From Orlajensenia flava (GTDB lineage Bacteria; Actinomycetota; Actinomycetes; Actinomycetales; Microbacteriaceae), in contig NZ_SSSN01000003.1 of NCBI RefSeq assembly GCF_004801905.1, forward strand, positions 1-64,000: DNA of 64,000 bases, given 5' to 3'. The notes beneath the pieces were generated by a model. That model was not told where the DNA came from and did not search any database. It was given only the letters and a program-made list of their open reading frames with translations. Below are positions 8,668 to 18,871 of the stretch, one piece after another (within the stretch, counting starts at the first letter, position 1; the number at the start of each line of letters is the position of its first letter). The position numbers and the translations under genes are program-made.

Positions 8668-9876
8668 TCAGCGCGTCGAGCGGGAAGGGAGTGCGGCCAG
8701 CCGGCGCGTCGCCTCTTCGATCACCTCGGTGCGTTTGCAGAAGGCGAAGCGTACGAGGGACCGGTAGGCGTCGCGGTGCTCGGCGTGGACGAAGGCCGTC
8801 ACGGGCACGGCGACCACGCTCGCCAGACTGGGCAGCTCGCGACACAGCCGTGCAGCATCCGGGTGGCCCGCGGCGGCGGCATCCGCGACGACGAAGTAAC
8901 CCGCCTGCGGAAGCCCGACCGTGAACCCCGCCGCGGTGAGTCCGCTCGAGAGCAAGTCGCGCTTGGCGCGCAGTGCGCTCGCGGCATCCGCGAAGAACGA
9001 ATCGGGGAGGCGCAGACCGACGGCGATGGCGGGCTGGAACGGCGCACCGTTCACGTAGGTGAGGAACTGCTTGACCGCGAGCACGGCTTCCAGGAGGGGA
9101 GCGGATGCCGTGAGCCAGCCGACCTTCCATCCGGTGGTGCTGAAGGTCTTGCCGCCTGACGAGATGGTGACAGTACGGTCGCGCGCTCCATCGAGGGTGG
9201 AGATGGGGGTGTGCACGCCGTCGAACAGCAGGTGCTCGTAGACCTCGTCCGTGACGATGATGGCGTCGTGCCGCTCGGCCAGGGCGACGATCTCGCGCAG
9301 CACCTCGACGCCGAAGACCGCGCCGGTGGGGTTGTGCGGGCTGTTCAGCAGGATGACGCGCGTGCGGTCGCTGACGACGGCCCGGAGCTCGTCGAGGTCG
9401 GGCTGGAAGTCGGGCAAGCGGAGCGGGACGGTGCGGTGGATTCCGCGTGCCAGAGCGATGAGCGCGCCGTACGCGTCGTAGAACGGTTCGAAGGTGACCA
9501 CCTCGTCGCCGGCGTCGACGAGGGCGAGGATGGTGGCGGCGAGCGCCTCGGTCGCGCCGGCCGTCACGAGGACCTCGCGGTCGGGGTCGAGACGGATGGC
9601 GTAGAACCGCTCCTGGTGCTCGGCGATCGCCTCGCGCAGCACCGGCATGCCGCGGCCGGGCGGGTACTGGTTGACGCCCTCCGCGATCGCGTCGCGCGCG
9701 GCCTCGAGCACAGCGGGGGGACCGTCTTCATCGGGGAAGCCCTGGCCGAGGTTGATCGCTCCCGTTCGTGCAGCGAGAGCACTCATCTCGGCGAAGATCG
9801 TCGCCGCCATGGACCCATCCGCCCCGAGCAGTCCCGCGCCGGACGCGGCGCGCTGCCACGGTGCCATGTCGTTCAT
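8668..9876 (-). CDS. Class I/II pyridoxal-phosphate aminotransferase
   Basis: Fold-type I PLP aminotransferase of 402 residues. The PLP lysine is Lys243 in SSGGKTFSTTGWKVGW. Other conserved parts are LGQGFPDEDGP near the N-terminus, NQYPPGRGMP, LNSPHNPTGAVF and TDEVYEHLLFDG. The sequence fits the kynurenine/methionine/N-succinyldiaminopimelate aminotransferase group (YbdL/DapC-like); the exact acceptor cannot be fixed. The ATG at 9876 has GAGGGAG five nt upstream and TAGCGT as a candidate -10. It is divergent from a lipoprotein gene. Confidence 0.9.
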   Translation of the reverse strand: MNDMAPWQRAASGAGLLGADGSMAATIFAEMSALAARTGAINLGQGFPDEDGPPAVLEAARDAIAEGVNQYPPGRGMPVLREAIAEHQERFYAIRLDPDREVLVTAGATEALAATILALVDAGDEVVTFEPFYDAYGALIALARGIHRTVPLRLPDFQPDLDELRAVVSDRTRVILLNSPHNPTGAVFGVEVLREIVALAERHDAIIVTDEVYEHLLFDGVHTPISTLDGARDRTVTISSGGKTFSTTGWKVGWLTASAPLLEAVLAVKQFLTYVNGAPFQPAIAVGLRLPDSFFADAASALRAKRDLLSSGLTAAGFTVGLPQAGYFVVADAAAAGHPDAARLCRELPSLASVVAVPVTAFVHAEHRDAYRSLVRFAFCKRTEVIEEATRRLAALPSRSTR

Positions 9877-9974
9877 CGCGCTCCCTCGTGCCCGTCGATT
9901 CCACGCTAGGCCACCGCGCGGGCAGCTGTGGATATCTCCCGCACGACGCGCGTCGCATGCTCTACCGTGTCAGG

Positions 9975-10535
9975 ATGCTCGCCGCTGCCCTTCGCCCCAT
10001 CGCGGTGCTGGCGGCCGCCGTCGTGCTGGCCGCGCTGAGCGGCTGCGTGCAGACCACCGAGAAGCCCACCCCGACGCCCACCGCAGCTGCGACTCCGGCG
10101 TTCGCATCCGACGAGGAGGCCCTCGGGGCGGCCGAGAAGGCGTACGCCGCGTACTTGGCTGTCGATGATGCTGTTTTGCACGACGGCGGTCTAAACGCTG
10201 ACCGATATGAGGCTGTGGCTTCCGGGGAGGCGCTGAAGGCCTCGATATCCAACGCGGAGAAATTCCAAGCAGAATCAGTGCGTACGACCGGGGCATCCTC
10301 TTTCCGAACCGAGAAGCTTCAAGCGACTCAGTTTCTCGGGGACGGCGTTACATCGGTTGCGGTTTACGTCTGCGACGACGTGTCCGGCGTCGATCTGCTG
10401 GATTCAACCGGTAGGTCTCTGGTTTCCCCTAACCGAAAGCCGGTTGCCCCATTCGTGATCACGATGGAGCGGCAAAACCGGACTGACCGTATTTCCCAAC
10501 GTGAACTGTGGACAACTGAAAACTTCTGCTCATGA
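9975..10535 (+). CDS. Putative lipoprotein of unknown function
   Basis: Secreted lipoprotein candidate: a hydrophobic signal ends in the lipobox LSGC, followed by a Thr/Pro-rich spacer (KPTPTPTAAATP). The mature part of ~150 residues has no recognised domain. The ATG at 9975 is chosen because TACCGT (9963-9968) lies 6 nt before it, a leaderless arrangement; an in-frame ATG at 9957 is possible. From about 10160 to 10540 the base composition is clearly less GC-rich than the surroundings, with many A/T-ending codons, so the middle and end of the gene may have been exchanged with foreign DNA. The stop overlaps the next start (ATGA). Confidence 0.7.
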   Translation: MLAAALRPIAVLAAAVVLAALSGCVQTTEKPTPTPTAAATPAFASDEEALGAAEKAYAAYLAVDDAVLHDGGLNADRYEAVASGEALKASISNAEKFQAESVRTTGASSFRTEKLQATQFLGDGVTSVAVYVCDDVSGVDLLDSTGRSLVSPNRKPVAPFVITMERQNRTDRISQRELWTTENFCS

Positions 10536-11377
10536 GGAAGTCGTCGATGGGCATTATGGTCGCCGCGTGTTTGATCGCGTCGCTTTCCATCTCGATGCCT
10601 GCGGCTGCGGATGATCTTTGCGATCGATTCGGGCAGATCGCTGGTGGCTGCGATGTTCCCGACTCGTCTGGCGCCATCGTGGACGACAGCGTTGAGCTCT
10701 CCGCTCAGACGGGCACAGGATCGACCGCGGGCGACGGCGACGACGGGGGCGCATCCGCCGAGCCCGAGCCGCCGCCGCTCACCACGGTGATCGGCGTGGA
10801 CGGTACGCCCGTGAGTCGTCGCGCCGTCGAGGGAGGTGTCGGTGACGCCGGTGCGCTGGGGTGCACCGGCCCGGTCATCTGCAATCCGCTGCCCGAGGTG
10901 ACGATGGCCGACATCGCGGCGTTCCGTCCGACGCGGCCGACGCAGGGCATGGAGCCATCGGGGTGGATGGTCGTCGGTCTTCCCGCCAACTTCTACGGGT
11001 CCGCCACTGCAGACGTGAAGGCGGGCACGCTGCTCGGACTCGCCGCCCAGGTGCGCTTCACGCCGCTGCGCTATCGGTGGGTCTACGGGGACGGCGCATC
11101 GGCGGCCAGCCGCTCGGGCGGACGCACGTGGGCGGCTCTCGGTGCCGCCGAGTTCGATGCCACGCCGACGAGCCACACCTACGGAACGACGGGAACGTTC
11201 ACCATCCGGATGGCCGTCGACTACGGCGCGGAGTACAGCTTCGCGGGCCAGCCGTGGCGGACCATACCCGGAACGCTCACCGTGTGGGCCCCGGACCTCA
11301 CTGCCACGGCGAACGCAGCGAAGACCGTTCTGGTCGCGCGCAGCTGTCTGGCCAATCCGTCCGGGCCGGGCTGCTGA
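10532..11377 (+). CDS. Secreted protein of unknown function
   Basis: Exported protein of 281 residues with a Sec-type signal peptide (LIASLSISMPAAADD, cleavage likely near residue 26). A low-complexity Gly/Asp/Glu/Pro linker (about residues 60-85) is followed by a folded region containing RYRWVYGDGASA and SHTYGTTGTFTIRMAVDY. That pattern resembles a PKD/immunoglobulin-like beta-sandwich (YGDG..., HTYGTTGTFTI). The tail is cysteine-containing (SCLANPSGPGC). It starts inside the stop of the lipoprotein gene, so the two are translationally coupled and probably act together at the cell surface. The first ~60 codons share the lower GC of the upstream gene. Confidence 0.72.
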   Translation: MRKSSMGIMVAACLIASLSISMPAAADDLCDRFGQIAGGCDVPDSSGAIVDDSVELSAQTGTGSTAGDGDDGGASAEPEPPPLTTVIGVDGTPVSRRAVEGGVGDAGALGCTGPVICNPLPEVTMADIAAFRPTRPTQGMEPSGWMVVGLPANFYGSATADVKAGTLLGLAAQVRFTPLRYRWVYGDGASAASRSGGRTWAALGAAEFDATPTSHTYGTTGTFTIRMAVDYGAEYSFAGQPWRTIPGTLTVWAPDLTATANAAKTVLVARSCLANPSGPGC

Positions 11378-11404
11378 CCTTCCGATCGGCTCGTCGCGCG
11401 GCCG

Positions 11405-11428
11405 TAGGCTGTCTTGGTGAACTCATAA
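11405..11428 (+). promoter_or_regulatory. Promoter upstream of HtrA-like gene
   Basis: TAGGCT at 11405-11410 is a good -10 candidate. Six nt later a GTG-AAC-TCA-TAA mini-frame begins at 11417, about where transcription would start. The same bases include the inverted repeat GAACT-cata-AGTTC. The protease gene starts 96 nt further on, so this would leave a ~95-nt 5' leader. Confidence 0.4.
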
Positions 11429-11512
11429 GTTCGCGCTAGGGCGCTCCCAGTCTGTGTTAGTCGATTGCACAGGTACGACGGCGAAGCTGGCAGGGCTTTG
11501 GAAGGAGCAACC

Positions 11513-13201
<1,689 letters not shown>

Positions 13202-13215
13202 CCGACTCCTTCCGA

Positions 13216-13252
13216 CGAACCGCCGCCCGCATCCGATGCGGGCGGCGGTTCG
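13216..13252 (+). terminator. GC-rich hairpin after the protease gene
   Basis: An 18-bp perfect inverted repeat (13216-13233 with 13235-13252) built around CCGCCGCCCGCAT and its complement lies 14 nt after the stop. It lacks a T tract, as is common for terminators in high-GC actinobacteria. Confidence 0.65.
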
Positions 13253-13357
13253 CGTCGTGCGGCCGGCGGACGTCTGGAATGCCGCCATCGGACGCGTCCA
13301 GCGAGCCGACATGACCCGTGCGATAGGCTCGATCGACCCACGGGACGACTGGATACG

Positions 13358-14413
13358 ATGACCGACAATGCCATGAGCCGGGCAGCGCAGCCGCTGCCGG
13401 GGGTGTCGTACGTGATGCCCGTGCTCAACGAGGTGACCCACGTCAGGGCGGCGGTCGAGAGCCTTCTGAATCAGGACTACGACGGCCCGTTCGAGGTCAC
13501 CGTCGCCCTCGGCCCGTCCATCGACGGCACCGCCGAGCTTCTCGCCGACATGTCCGCCCGCGACCCTCGCATCCACGTGGTGGAGAACGAGATCGGATCG
13601 ACGCCGGCCGGCCTCAACGTCGCCATCAACGCCTCGAGCATGCCCATCGTCATCCGCGTGGACGCCCACTCGAGCCTGCCGCACGACTACGCCCGCATCG
13701 CGGTGGAGACCATCCAGCGCACCGGCGCGGCGAACGTCGGCGGCATCATGGACGCGCAGGGGCACGGCGCGTTCCAGCGAGCGGTGGCCCGGGCGTACAC
13801 GACCCGGGTCGGCCTCGGCGGATCGTCCTTCCACGTCGGTGGAGAGGAGGGGGCCGTCGACACGGTCTACCTCGGCTGCTTCCGGCGCGAGGCCATCGAG
13901 GCGGTCGGCCTGTTCGACGAGGGAATCAAGCGCGGCCAGGACTGGGAGCTCAACCGACGGCTGCGCCAAGCGGGGGAGACGGTCTGGTTCACGCCCGCCC
14001 TTCGCGTCGTGTACCGCCCGAGACCCAGCGTCGCGCGGCTGGCGCGGCAGATGCTCTCCACGGGGATGTGGCGCGGCGAGCTCGCGCGCCGGTTCCGTTC
14101 GGGCAACGGCATCCGTTACTTCATCCCTCCGCTCATGGTGCTCGGCGTCGCCGTAGGGACGCTGCTCGGACTCATCGGTATCGCGCAGGCGATCGCCGGG
14201 GCGCCACCGTGGTTCCTGCTGGGCTTCGCGGTCCCCGCCGTCTACGCCGTCTTCGTCGTGCTCGCCACGATCGCCGCGACCCGCACCGACGGCGTTCGCG
14301 TGGCCCTCTGGTTTCTCCTAGTCTTGCCGTGCATCCACTTCAGCTGGGGGCTGGGGTTCCTCCTCGGTTACCTCTCGCTGACTGACAACATCGCGTCGCA
14401 CACGGGGAGATGA
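13358..14413 (+). CDS. Family 2 glycosyltransferase, membrane-associated
   Basis: GT-A fold glycosyltransferase of 351 residues. The N-terminal part shows VSYVMPVLNEVTHVRAAVESLL and VRVDAHSSLP, where DAH stands in place of the usual DxD metal site; DEGIKRGQDWELNRRL lies further on (ED/QDW-type catalytic loop). Three or four hydrophobic helices close the protein (from about residue 250), so it is anchored in the membrane. This resembles SuccA/ExoA-like transferases that build extracellular polysaccharide. It is the first gene of a surface-polymer operon and its end abuts the CDP-alcohol phosphotransferase gene. Confidence 0.85.
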   Translation: MTDNAMSRAAQPLPGVSYVMPVLNEVTHVRAAVESLLNQDYDGPFEVTVALGPSIDGTAELLADMSARDPRIHVVENEIGSTPAGLNVAINASSMPIVIRVDAHSSLPHDYARIAVETIQRTGAANVGGIMDAQGHGAFQRAVARAYTTRVGLGGSSFHVGGEEGAVDTVYLGCFRREAIEAVGLFDEGIKRGQDWELNRRLRQAGETVWFTPALRVVYRPRPSVARLARQMLSTGMWRGELARRFRSGNGIRYFIPPLMVLGVAVGTLLGLIGIAQAIAGAPPWFLLGFAVPAVYAVFVVLATIAATRTDGVRVALWFLLVLPCIHFSWGLGFLLGYLSLTDNIASHTGR

Positions 14414-14415
14414 GC

Positions 14416-15228
14416 ATGAGCGAGATCTCCGGCAACCGCGGGCGTCCATCGTCCATCGCCGAACTCCGAGCCGTCGCGCAGCCCCCCGAGGTGCGCAGCC
14501 GCCGCAACGCCGAGCACTGGGTGGCCTCGCTCTACCTCCGCGACCTGTCGCCCTACCTCACCTGGGTGCTGCTGAAGACCCCCATCTCCGCGAACGGCGT
14601 CACCGGCCTGATGATCCTGGTCGGCTGGTCGACAGCCGCCGCGCTGCTGATCCCGGGCATCTGGGGCGCGCTGCTGGCTCTCGTGCTCGGGCAACTCCAG
14701 ATGCTGGTCGACTGCTGCGACGGCGAGGTCGCGCGGTGGCGAGGCACCTCGTCGCCCGCCGGAGTCTTCCTCGACAAGGTGGGTCATTACTCGACCGAGG
14801 CGCTCATCCCGATCGCGCTCGGCATCCGAGCCGCGGCGTGGCCGTTCAACGCGCCGGATGACTACCTCTGGACCACCCTCGGCACCCTCCTCGCCCTCCT
14901 GATCGTGCTCAATAAGGCGCTCAACGACATGGTGCACGTTGCCCGTGCCAACGCCGGCCTCAGTAAGCTCGCCGATACGCACGGGGAGTCGGCGCCCACC
15001 GCGGGCCTCGTCGCGACGCTGCGTCGCGCGGCCCGGTTCGTGCCCTTCCACCGCCTCTACCACTCCGTCGAGCTCACGATGCTGGCCTTCGTGGCGGCCG
15101 TCATCGGCCTGTTCGCCGGGCAGCCGCTCGTCGACCGCATCCTCGTCGCCGCGCTCGTGCCGCTCGCGCTCCTCGCGCTCCTCGGCCATTTCGTCGCGAT
15201 CATGGCCTCCCGGCGTGTCCGCTCCTGA
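14416..15228 (+). CDS. CDP-alcohol phosphatidyltransferase family protein
   Basis: Integral membrane enzyme of ~270 residues that transfers a phospho-alcohol from a CDP donor. The family motif is seen as Asp99-x2-Asp102-Gly-x2-Ala-Arg-x8-Gly-x3-Asp120-x3, but the last position, normally Asp, is His124 (DCCDGEVARW ... GVFLDKVGH). About six helices follow. Here, among glycosyltransferases and a TagF-like enzyme, it more likely makes a surface glycopolymer or its lipid anchor than a bulk phospholipid. ATG 14416 is favoured because GGGGAG lies 6 nt before it; ATG 14410, overlapping the upstream stop, is also possible. Confidence 0.82.
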   Translation: MSEISGNRGRPSSIAELRAVAQPPEVRSRRNAEHWVASLYLRDLSPYLTWVLLKTPISANGVTGLMILVGWSTAAALLIPGIWGALLALVLGQLQMLVDCCDGEVARWRGTSSPAGVFLDKVGHYSTEALIPIALGIRAAAWPFNAPDDYLWTTLGTLLALLIVLNKALNDMVHVARANAGLSKLADTHGESAPTAGLVATLRRAARFVPFHRLYHSVELTMLAFVAAVIGLFAGQPLVDRILVAALVPLALLALLGHFVAIMASRRVRS

Positions 15229-16090
15229 GCCGACCGTCGGCGTCGTCGTCCTCACCCAGGGGCGGCGACCCGACGACCTGGCGCGCGGCATCCGTTCCCT
15301 GCTCGACCAGACGGGCGTGAGCATCGACGTCGTCTGCGTGGGGAACGGATGGCAGCCCGCCGCGCTGCCGCCCGAGGTCACGGCACTCGCCCTGCCCGAG
15401 AACGTGGGCATCCCTGCTGGACGCAATGCCGGTGTGCCGCTCGTCGCGGGGCAGTACCTGTTTTTCCTCGACGATGATGCGAGCCTGCCGGACCCCGCCT
15501 TCCTGTCGACGGCGATCGCCCGGTTGCGCGCGGAGCCAGGAATCGGCCTGCTGCAGCCTCGCGTGGTCGATCCGACCGGTGTCGCCTCGCCTCGGCGATG
15601 GATCCCGCGCATCCTCAAGGGATCGCCCGAGCACTCCGGGAATGTCTTCTCGGTCTGGGAAGGCGCCGTGCTGCTCCCGCGCGACATCTTCGACGCCACC
15701 GGCGGATGGGGCGACGAATACTTCTACGCCCACGAGGGCATCGAACTGGCCTGGCGGGTGTGGGACCAGGGCAGGCGCGCTTGGTACGCCGGGGACCTCA
15801 TCGCCAACCACCCCGTGATCGCGCAGACCCGCCATTCGCAGTACTGGCGCCTCAACGCGCGCAATCGGGTCTGGCTGGCGCGCCGCAACCTCCCCGCCTT
15901 GCTCATTCCGCTGTATGTCGGCTCGTGGACAGCACTGCAGTTCGTGCGCTTCCTGCGTCGCCCCTCGGGAGTCAACGCCTGGTGGGGCGGATGGTGCGAG
16001 GGCTGGAGCAGCGATCCGGGCGAACGGCGCCCGCTGCGGTGGAGGACCGTGCTCCGGATGACCCGCGCCGGCCGACCGCCCATCGTCTGA
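15215..16090 (+). CDS. Family 2 glycosyltransferase
   Basis: Soluble-looking GT-A glycosyltransferase of 291 residues starting at a GTG that overlaps the previous gene by 14 nt. Motifs are VGVVVLTQGRRP at the start, PENVGIPAGRNAGV, the metal-binding FFLDDDASLPD and the acceptor-side FYAHEGIELAWRVW. The last resembles the rhamnosyl/galactofuranosyl transferase class, where a conserved DxE/HE..D/E..R loop acts as base. It is the third gene of the cluster and is likely to add a sugar to the polymer or its linkage unit. No clear ribosome site is seen before the GTG, consistent with coupling. Confidence 0.82.
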   Translation: MSAPEPTVGVVVLTQGRRPDDLARGIRSLLDQTGVSIDVVCVGNGWQPAALPPEVTALALPENVGIPAGRNAGVPLVAGQYLFFLDDDASLPDPAFLSTAIARLRAEPGIGLLQPRVVDPTGVASPRRWIPRILKGSPEHSGNVFSVWEGAVLLPRDIFDATGGWGDEYFYAHEGIELAWRVWDQGRRAWYAGDLIANHPVIAQTRHSQYWRLNARNRVWLARRNLPALLIPLYVGSWTALQFVRFLRRPSGVNAWWGGWCEGWSSDPGERRPLRWRTVLRMTRAGRPPIV

Positions 16091-16129
16091 GCGCATCGGA
16101 CGTCCGGCAGCCGTCGATAGGCTGGACGC

Positions 16130-17422
16130 GTGGGAGTGACGGGTGACGCGCGGCAGGCGATCCGGTTCGTGCGCCGGGTGCTGGCCAACCGGCGTGCGCT
16201 CGGCGAGCTGACGGGCAAGATCGCCGCGAGTCCGCCGCTGCCCCGCGGGCACTTCCGCATCGGCGTGTACTTCGCCGACGGCCTCGTCAACCTCTACCAG
16301 CTGCGCCAGTGGTACGCGCCTCTCGCCGAGCTGGCGGAGCGCTGGCCCGTGCTCCTCCTGTCGCGAACGTCGGGCGCGGCATCCGCCCTCTTCGACGAGA
16401 GCCCGCTTCCCGTGGCATACGTGCGCACTGTTGTCGACCTCGAGCAGGTCATCGAGGAGCAGCAGCTGCAGATCATCCTGTACGTCAACCAGAACGCCAA
16501 GAACTTCCAGATGATGCGGTACGGCCGTCGGTGGCACGTGTTCATCAACCACGGCGAGAGCGACAAGATGTACATGACCACGAATCAGTTCAAGGCGTAC
16601 GACTACGCCCTGATCGCGGGCGACGCGGCCCGGTCGCGGTTGGAACGGGTGCTCTGGGAATACGACTTCGACAAGCGGGCCATTCCGATCGGCCGTCCAC
16701 AGGCCGACCACTACTCGGGAACGCTTCCGTACACTCCCGACGAGCGCGAGATCGTCCTCTACGCACCCACCTGGGAGGGCGACCGAGCAGCGGCCGCCTA
16801 CGGCTCCGTGGCCTCCCACGGCGTCGCCCTCGTCGGTGCCCTGCTGGCAACGGGTCGTCACCGGGTGATCTACCGGCCGCATCCGCGCTCCGGCGTCGTC
16901 GACGAGGCGTACGGGGCGGCCAACCGCGAGATCATCCGGATGATCGCCCAGGCGAACGGTGCCGACTCCACGGCGCAGCACGTCTATGACGACGGACCGG
17001 AGCTCGGCTGGCAGCTCGCCGCCGCCGATCTGGCCGTCGTCGACATCTCGGCGATGGTCTACGACCGGCTCGCCGCAGGCAAGCCGCTCATGGTGACGCG
17101 ACCGGTTGAGCGTGACGCGCAGATCGACACGGACGGCTACCTCTCGGCGTGCGAGTGGCTGGACGCCGGCGACGCTGACGACATCGTGCGTTTCGCGGAC
17201 GAACTCACCCACGACGAGGCAGCTCAGGATCGACTGCGCGTCTGGGTCGAACGGTACTTCGGCGACACCTCACCGGGAGCTGCCACCGCACGCTTCCACG
17301 CCGCGGTCGAGCACCTCATGGCGGAGTGGGAGCGCAACGCCGCCTTGCATGCCGGTGATCCCGACCTGACGGAGGACGGCTCGGAGCCGCCCGACGAGGG
17401 TGTCGACGTCTCGGTGGACTGA
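16130..17422 (+). CDS. CDP-glycerol glycerophosphotransferase family (TagF-like)
   Basis: TagF/TarF-like polyol-phosphate transferase of 430 residues, expected to add glycerol- or ribitol-phosphate from a CDP donor to a membrane-linked acceptor. Diagnostic parts are VFINHGESDKMYMTTNQ, YAPTWEGDRAAAAYGS (the YAPTW motif) and RPHPRSGVVDEAY. The protein is shorter than Bacillus TagF because it lacks the extra N-terminal domain. The GTG at 16130 is preceded by TAGGCT (16118-16123) with a 6-nt gap, so the mRNA is probably leaderless. Together with the CDP-alcohol enzyme and the TagGH genes downstream it points to a teichoic-acid-type polymer. Confidence 0.88.
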   Translation: MGVTGDARQAIRFVRRVLANRRALGELTGKIAASPPLPRGHFRIGVYFADGLVNLYQLRQWYAPLAELAERWPVLLLSRTSGAASALFDESPLPVAYVRTVVDLEQVIEEQQLQIILYVNQNAKNFQMMRYGRRWHVFINHGESDKMYMTTNQFKAYDYALIAGDAARSRLERVLWEYDFDKRAIPIGRPQADHYSGTLPYTPDEREIVLYAPTWEGDRAAAAYGSVASHGVALVGALLATGRHRVIYRPHPRSGVVDEAYGAANREIIRMIAQANGADSTAQHVYDDGPELGWQLAAADLAVVDISAMVYDRLAAGKPLMVTRPVERDAQIDTDGYLSACEWLDAGDADDIVRFADELTHDEAAQDRLRVWVERYFGDTSPGAATARFHAAVEHLMAEWERNAALHAGDPDLTEDGSEPPDEGVDVSVD

Positions 17423-17432
17423 TACCGCGGCC

Positions 17433-18314
17433 TCAGGGACGCGGCTGATCCTCCGGCTTGCGCCGACCAGTCGGCAGCACCTTGAGGACGCCGCCGGCGA
17501 CGGTTCCGCGCGCCTTGACGAAACGCTCCCCGGCACTCGCCCTCGTCCTCCCGTCGTGCAGCACGATGACACCGCCGCGGGGTTCGAGCTCGGGGCTCAG
17601 CGTCGCAGGCGGCATGCCGAACGCCAGCCGTGATGCCTTGACGACGCGTCGACCGACTATCTGGTTGCCGGCGCCGCCGATCACCGCGCCGACGCCGAAC
17701 GGGATCGCCTTGCCGAGCACGCTCGCGCCAGCACCGACCGTGAACCGACGGATGAATGACGACTTCAGGCGATCGACCAGCGGCACGAGGATCGCCCGGG
17801 GGATCGAGTTGGTGACCACCTCTCCCCAATAGGCTCCGCGCACGATGCCGTCGCCCGTGACCTGGCCGGCGAACTGGCGCACGAGGTCGGTACCCTCTGC
17901 GCCGAGCATCATCGTCATGATGAGCGCTCGCGCTCGTTCGGGATCATCGACGGCGATGCCATGCACCTCGGCGACGGACTGCGCGTACAGCGAGGTCGCC
18001 TCGAGGAATCCGGCCGTCTCGATGCCCGACAGCACGAGGGTCAGTCCCGTCCCGATCCCCGGGATGACCGCTGTGGCACCGACGGCCGCGCCGCCCGTCG
18101 TCACGGCAGCCAGGTAGCGGCGTTCGAGGATGCGCACGAGTTGCGCAGGGGTCGCGTCGGGACTGCGCCGACGGATGCTCCGCAGGTGAGCGAGGACCGC
18201 GGGTCGCTGGATCGACAAGCCGCGGTCGATCCCACGGATGATCGCCGGAGGAACCTCACCCCCGGCCGGTGTGCCACCCGTCGGCGAGATGATCGGCTTT
18301 TCCTTGCGCGCCAT
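17433..18314 (-). CDS. EcsC-like protein
   Basis: Protein of 293 residues rich in small hydrophobic residues. The pattern GAAVGATAVIPGIGTGL, a following helix with EATSLYAQSVAEVHGI, then DDPERARALIMTMMLGAEG and a late FGVGAVIGGAGNQIVG resembles the EcsC family, whose biochemical role is unclear. The N-terminus is basic (MARKEKP) and the C-terminus is charged. The ATG at 18314 has TAGGAT (18322-18327 on this strand) 7 nt upstream, a leaderless start. It is convergent with the TagF-like gene, with 10 bp between them, and divergent from the AraC gene. Confidence 0.6.
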   Translation of the reverse strand: MARKEKPIISPTGGTPAGGEVPPAIIRGIDRGLSIQRPAVLAHLRSIRRRSPDATPAQLVRILERRYLAAVTTGGAAVGATAVIPGIGTGLTLVLSGIETAGFLEATSLYAQSVAEVHGIAVDDPERARALIMTMMLGAEGTDLVRQFAGQVTGDGIVRGAYWGEVVTNSIPRAILVPLVDRLKSSFIRRFTVGAGASVLGKAIPFGVGAVIGGAGNQIVGRRVVKASRLAFGMPPATLSPELEPRGGVIVLHDGRTRASAGERFVKARGTVAGGVLKVLPTGRRKPEDQPRP

Positions 18315-18427
18315 GCTTTTGATCCTATGGCGCGTGCCCGGGCCACGCTCGAGTGGACGGGGTGCTTGACATCCGCCCCCCTGTCGTCATCACCGGCCGA
18401 CGTCTCGCCCGGTGCTACCGTCGTCTC

Positions 18428-18871
18428 ATGAGTCCGGATGCGATCGCGACGCTCGCTCACCTGCGCCGCGCACGCGACCTGATCGACCGCGACTACGCGC
18501 TTCCGCTCGACGTGCCCACGATGGCGGCACGGGCGTTCATGTCTCCCGCGCACTTCTCGCGGCAGTTCCGCTCCGCTTATGGCGAGACCCCGTACAGCTA
18601 CCTGATGACCCGCCGCATCGAACGGGCGATGGCGCTGCTGCGCACCGGAATGAGCGTGACGGATGCCTGCGTGGCCGTCGGTGCGACATCGTTGGGATCG
18701 TTCAGCTCGCGCTTCTCGGAGATCACGGGCATGAGCCCGAGCGAGTACCGCCGGCGCGAGCACTCCGCGGTCAGCGCGATGCCGCCGTGCGTCGCCAAGG
18801 TGACCACCCGCCCTCAGCGCCGGGCGGCATCGAGCAGGATCAGAGAAGCCGAGCCGGCGCCGCTCTCCTAA
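18428..18871 (+). CDS. AraC family transcriptional regulator, DNA-binding domain only
   Basis: Regulator of 147 residues that is essentially one AraC/XylS helix-turn-helix unit. The first helix pair includes VPTMAARAFMSPAHFSRQFRSAYGETPYSYLMTRRIERAMALL and the second SVTDACVAVGATSLGSFSSRFSEITGMSPSEYRR. There is no ligand domain. This arrangement next to a VOC/glyoxalase gene is common in bacteria, and the regulator probably controls that neighbour. The start ATG 18428 lies 6 nt after TACCGT (18416-18421), indicating a leaderless mRNA. Confidence 0.88.
   Translation: MSPDAIATLAHLRRARDLIDRDYALPLDVPTMAARAFMSPAHFSRQFRSAYGETPYSYLMTRRIERAMALLRTGMSVTDACVAVGATSLGSFSSRFSEITGMSPSEYRRREHSAVSAMPPCVAKVTTRPQRRAASSRIREAEPAPLS

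Noticed and set aside
15200..17212. 670-codon minus-strand frame
   Set aside because: Shadow of the glycosyltransferase and TagF-like genes, whose products show clear family motifs on the plus strand.
18366..18371. TTGACA as -35 for the AraC gene
   Set aside because: It is 44 bp before the -10 box, far from the usual 16-19 bp.
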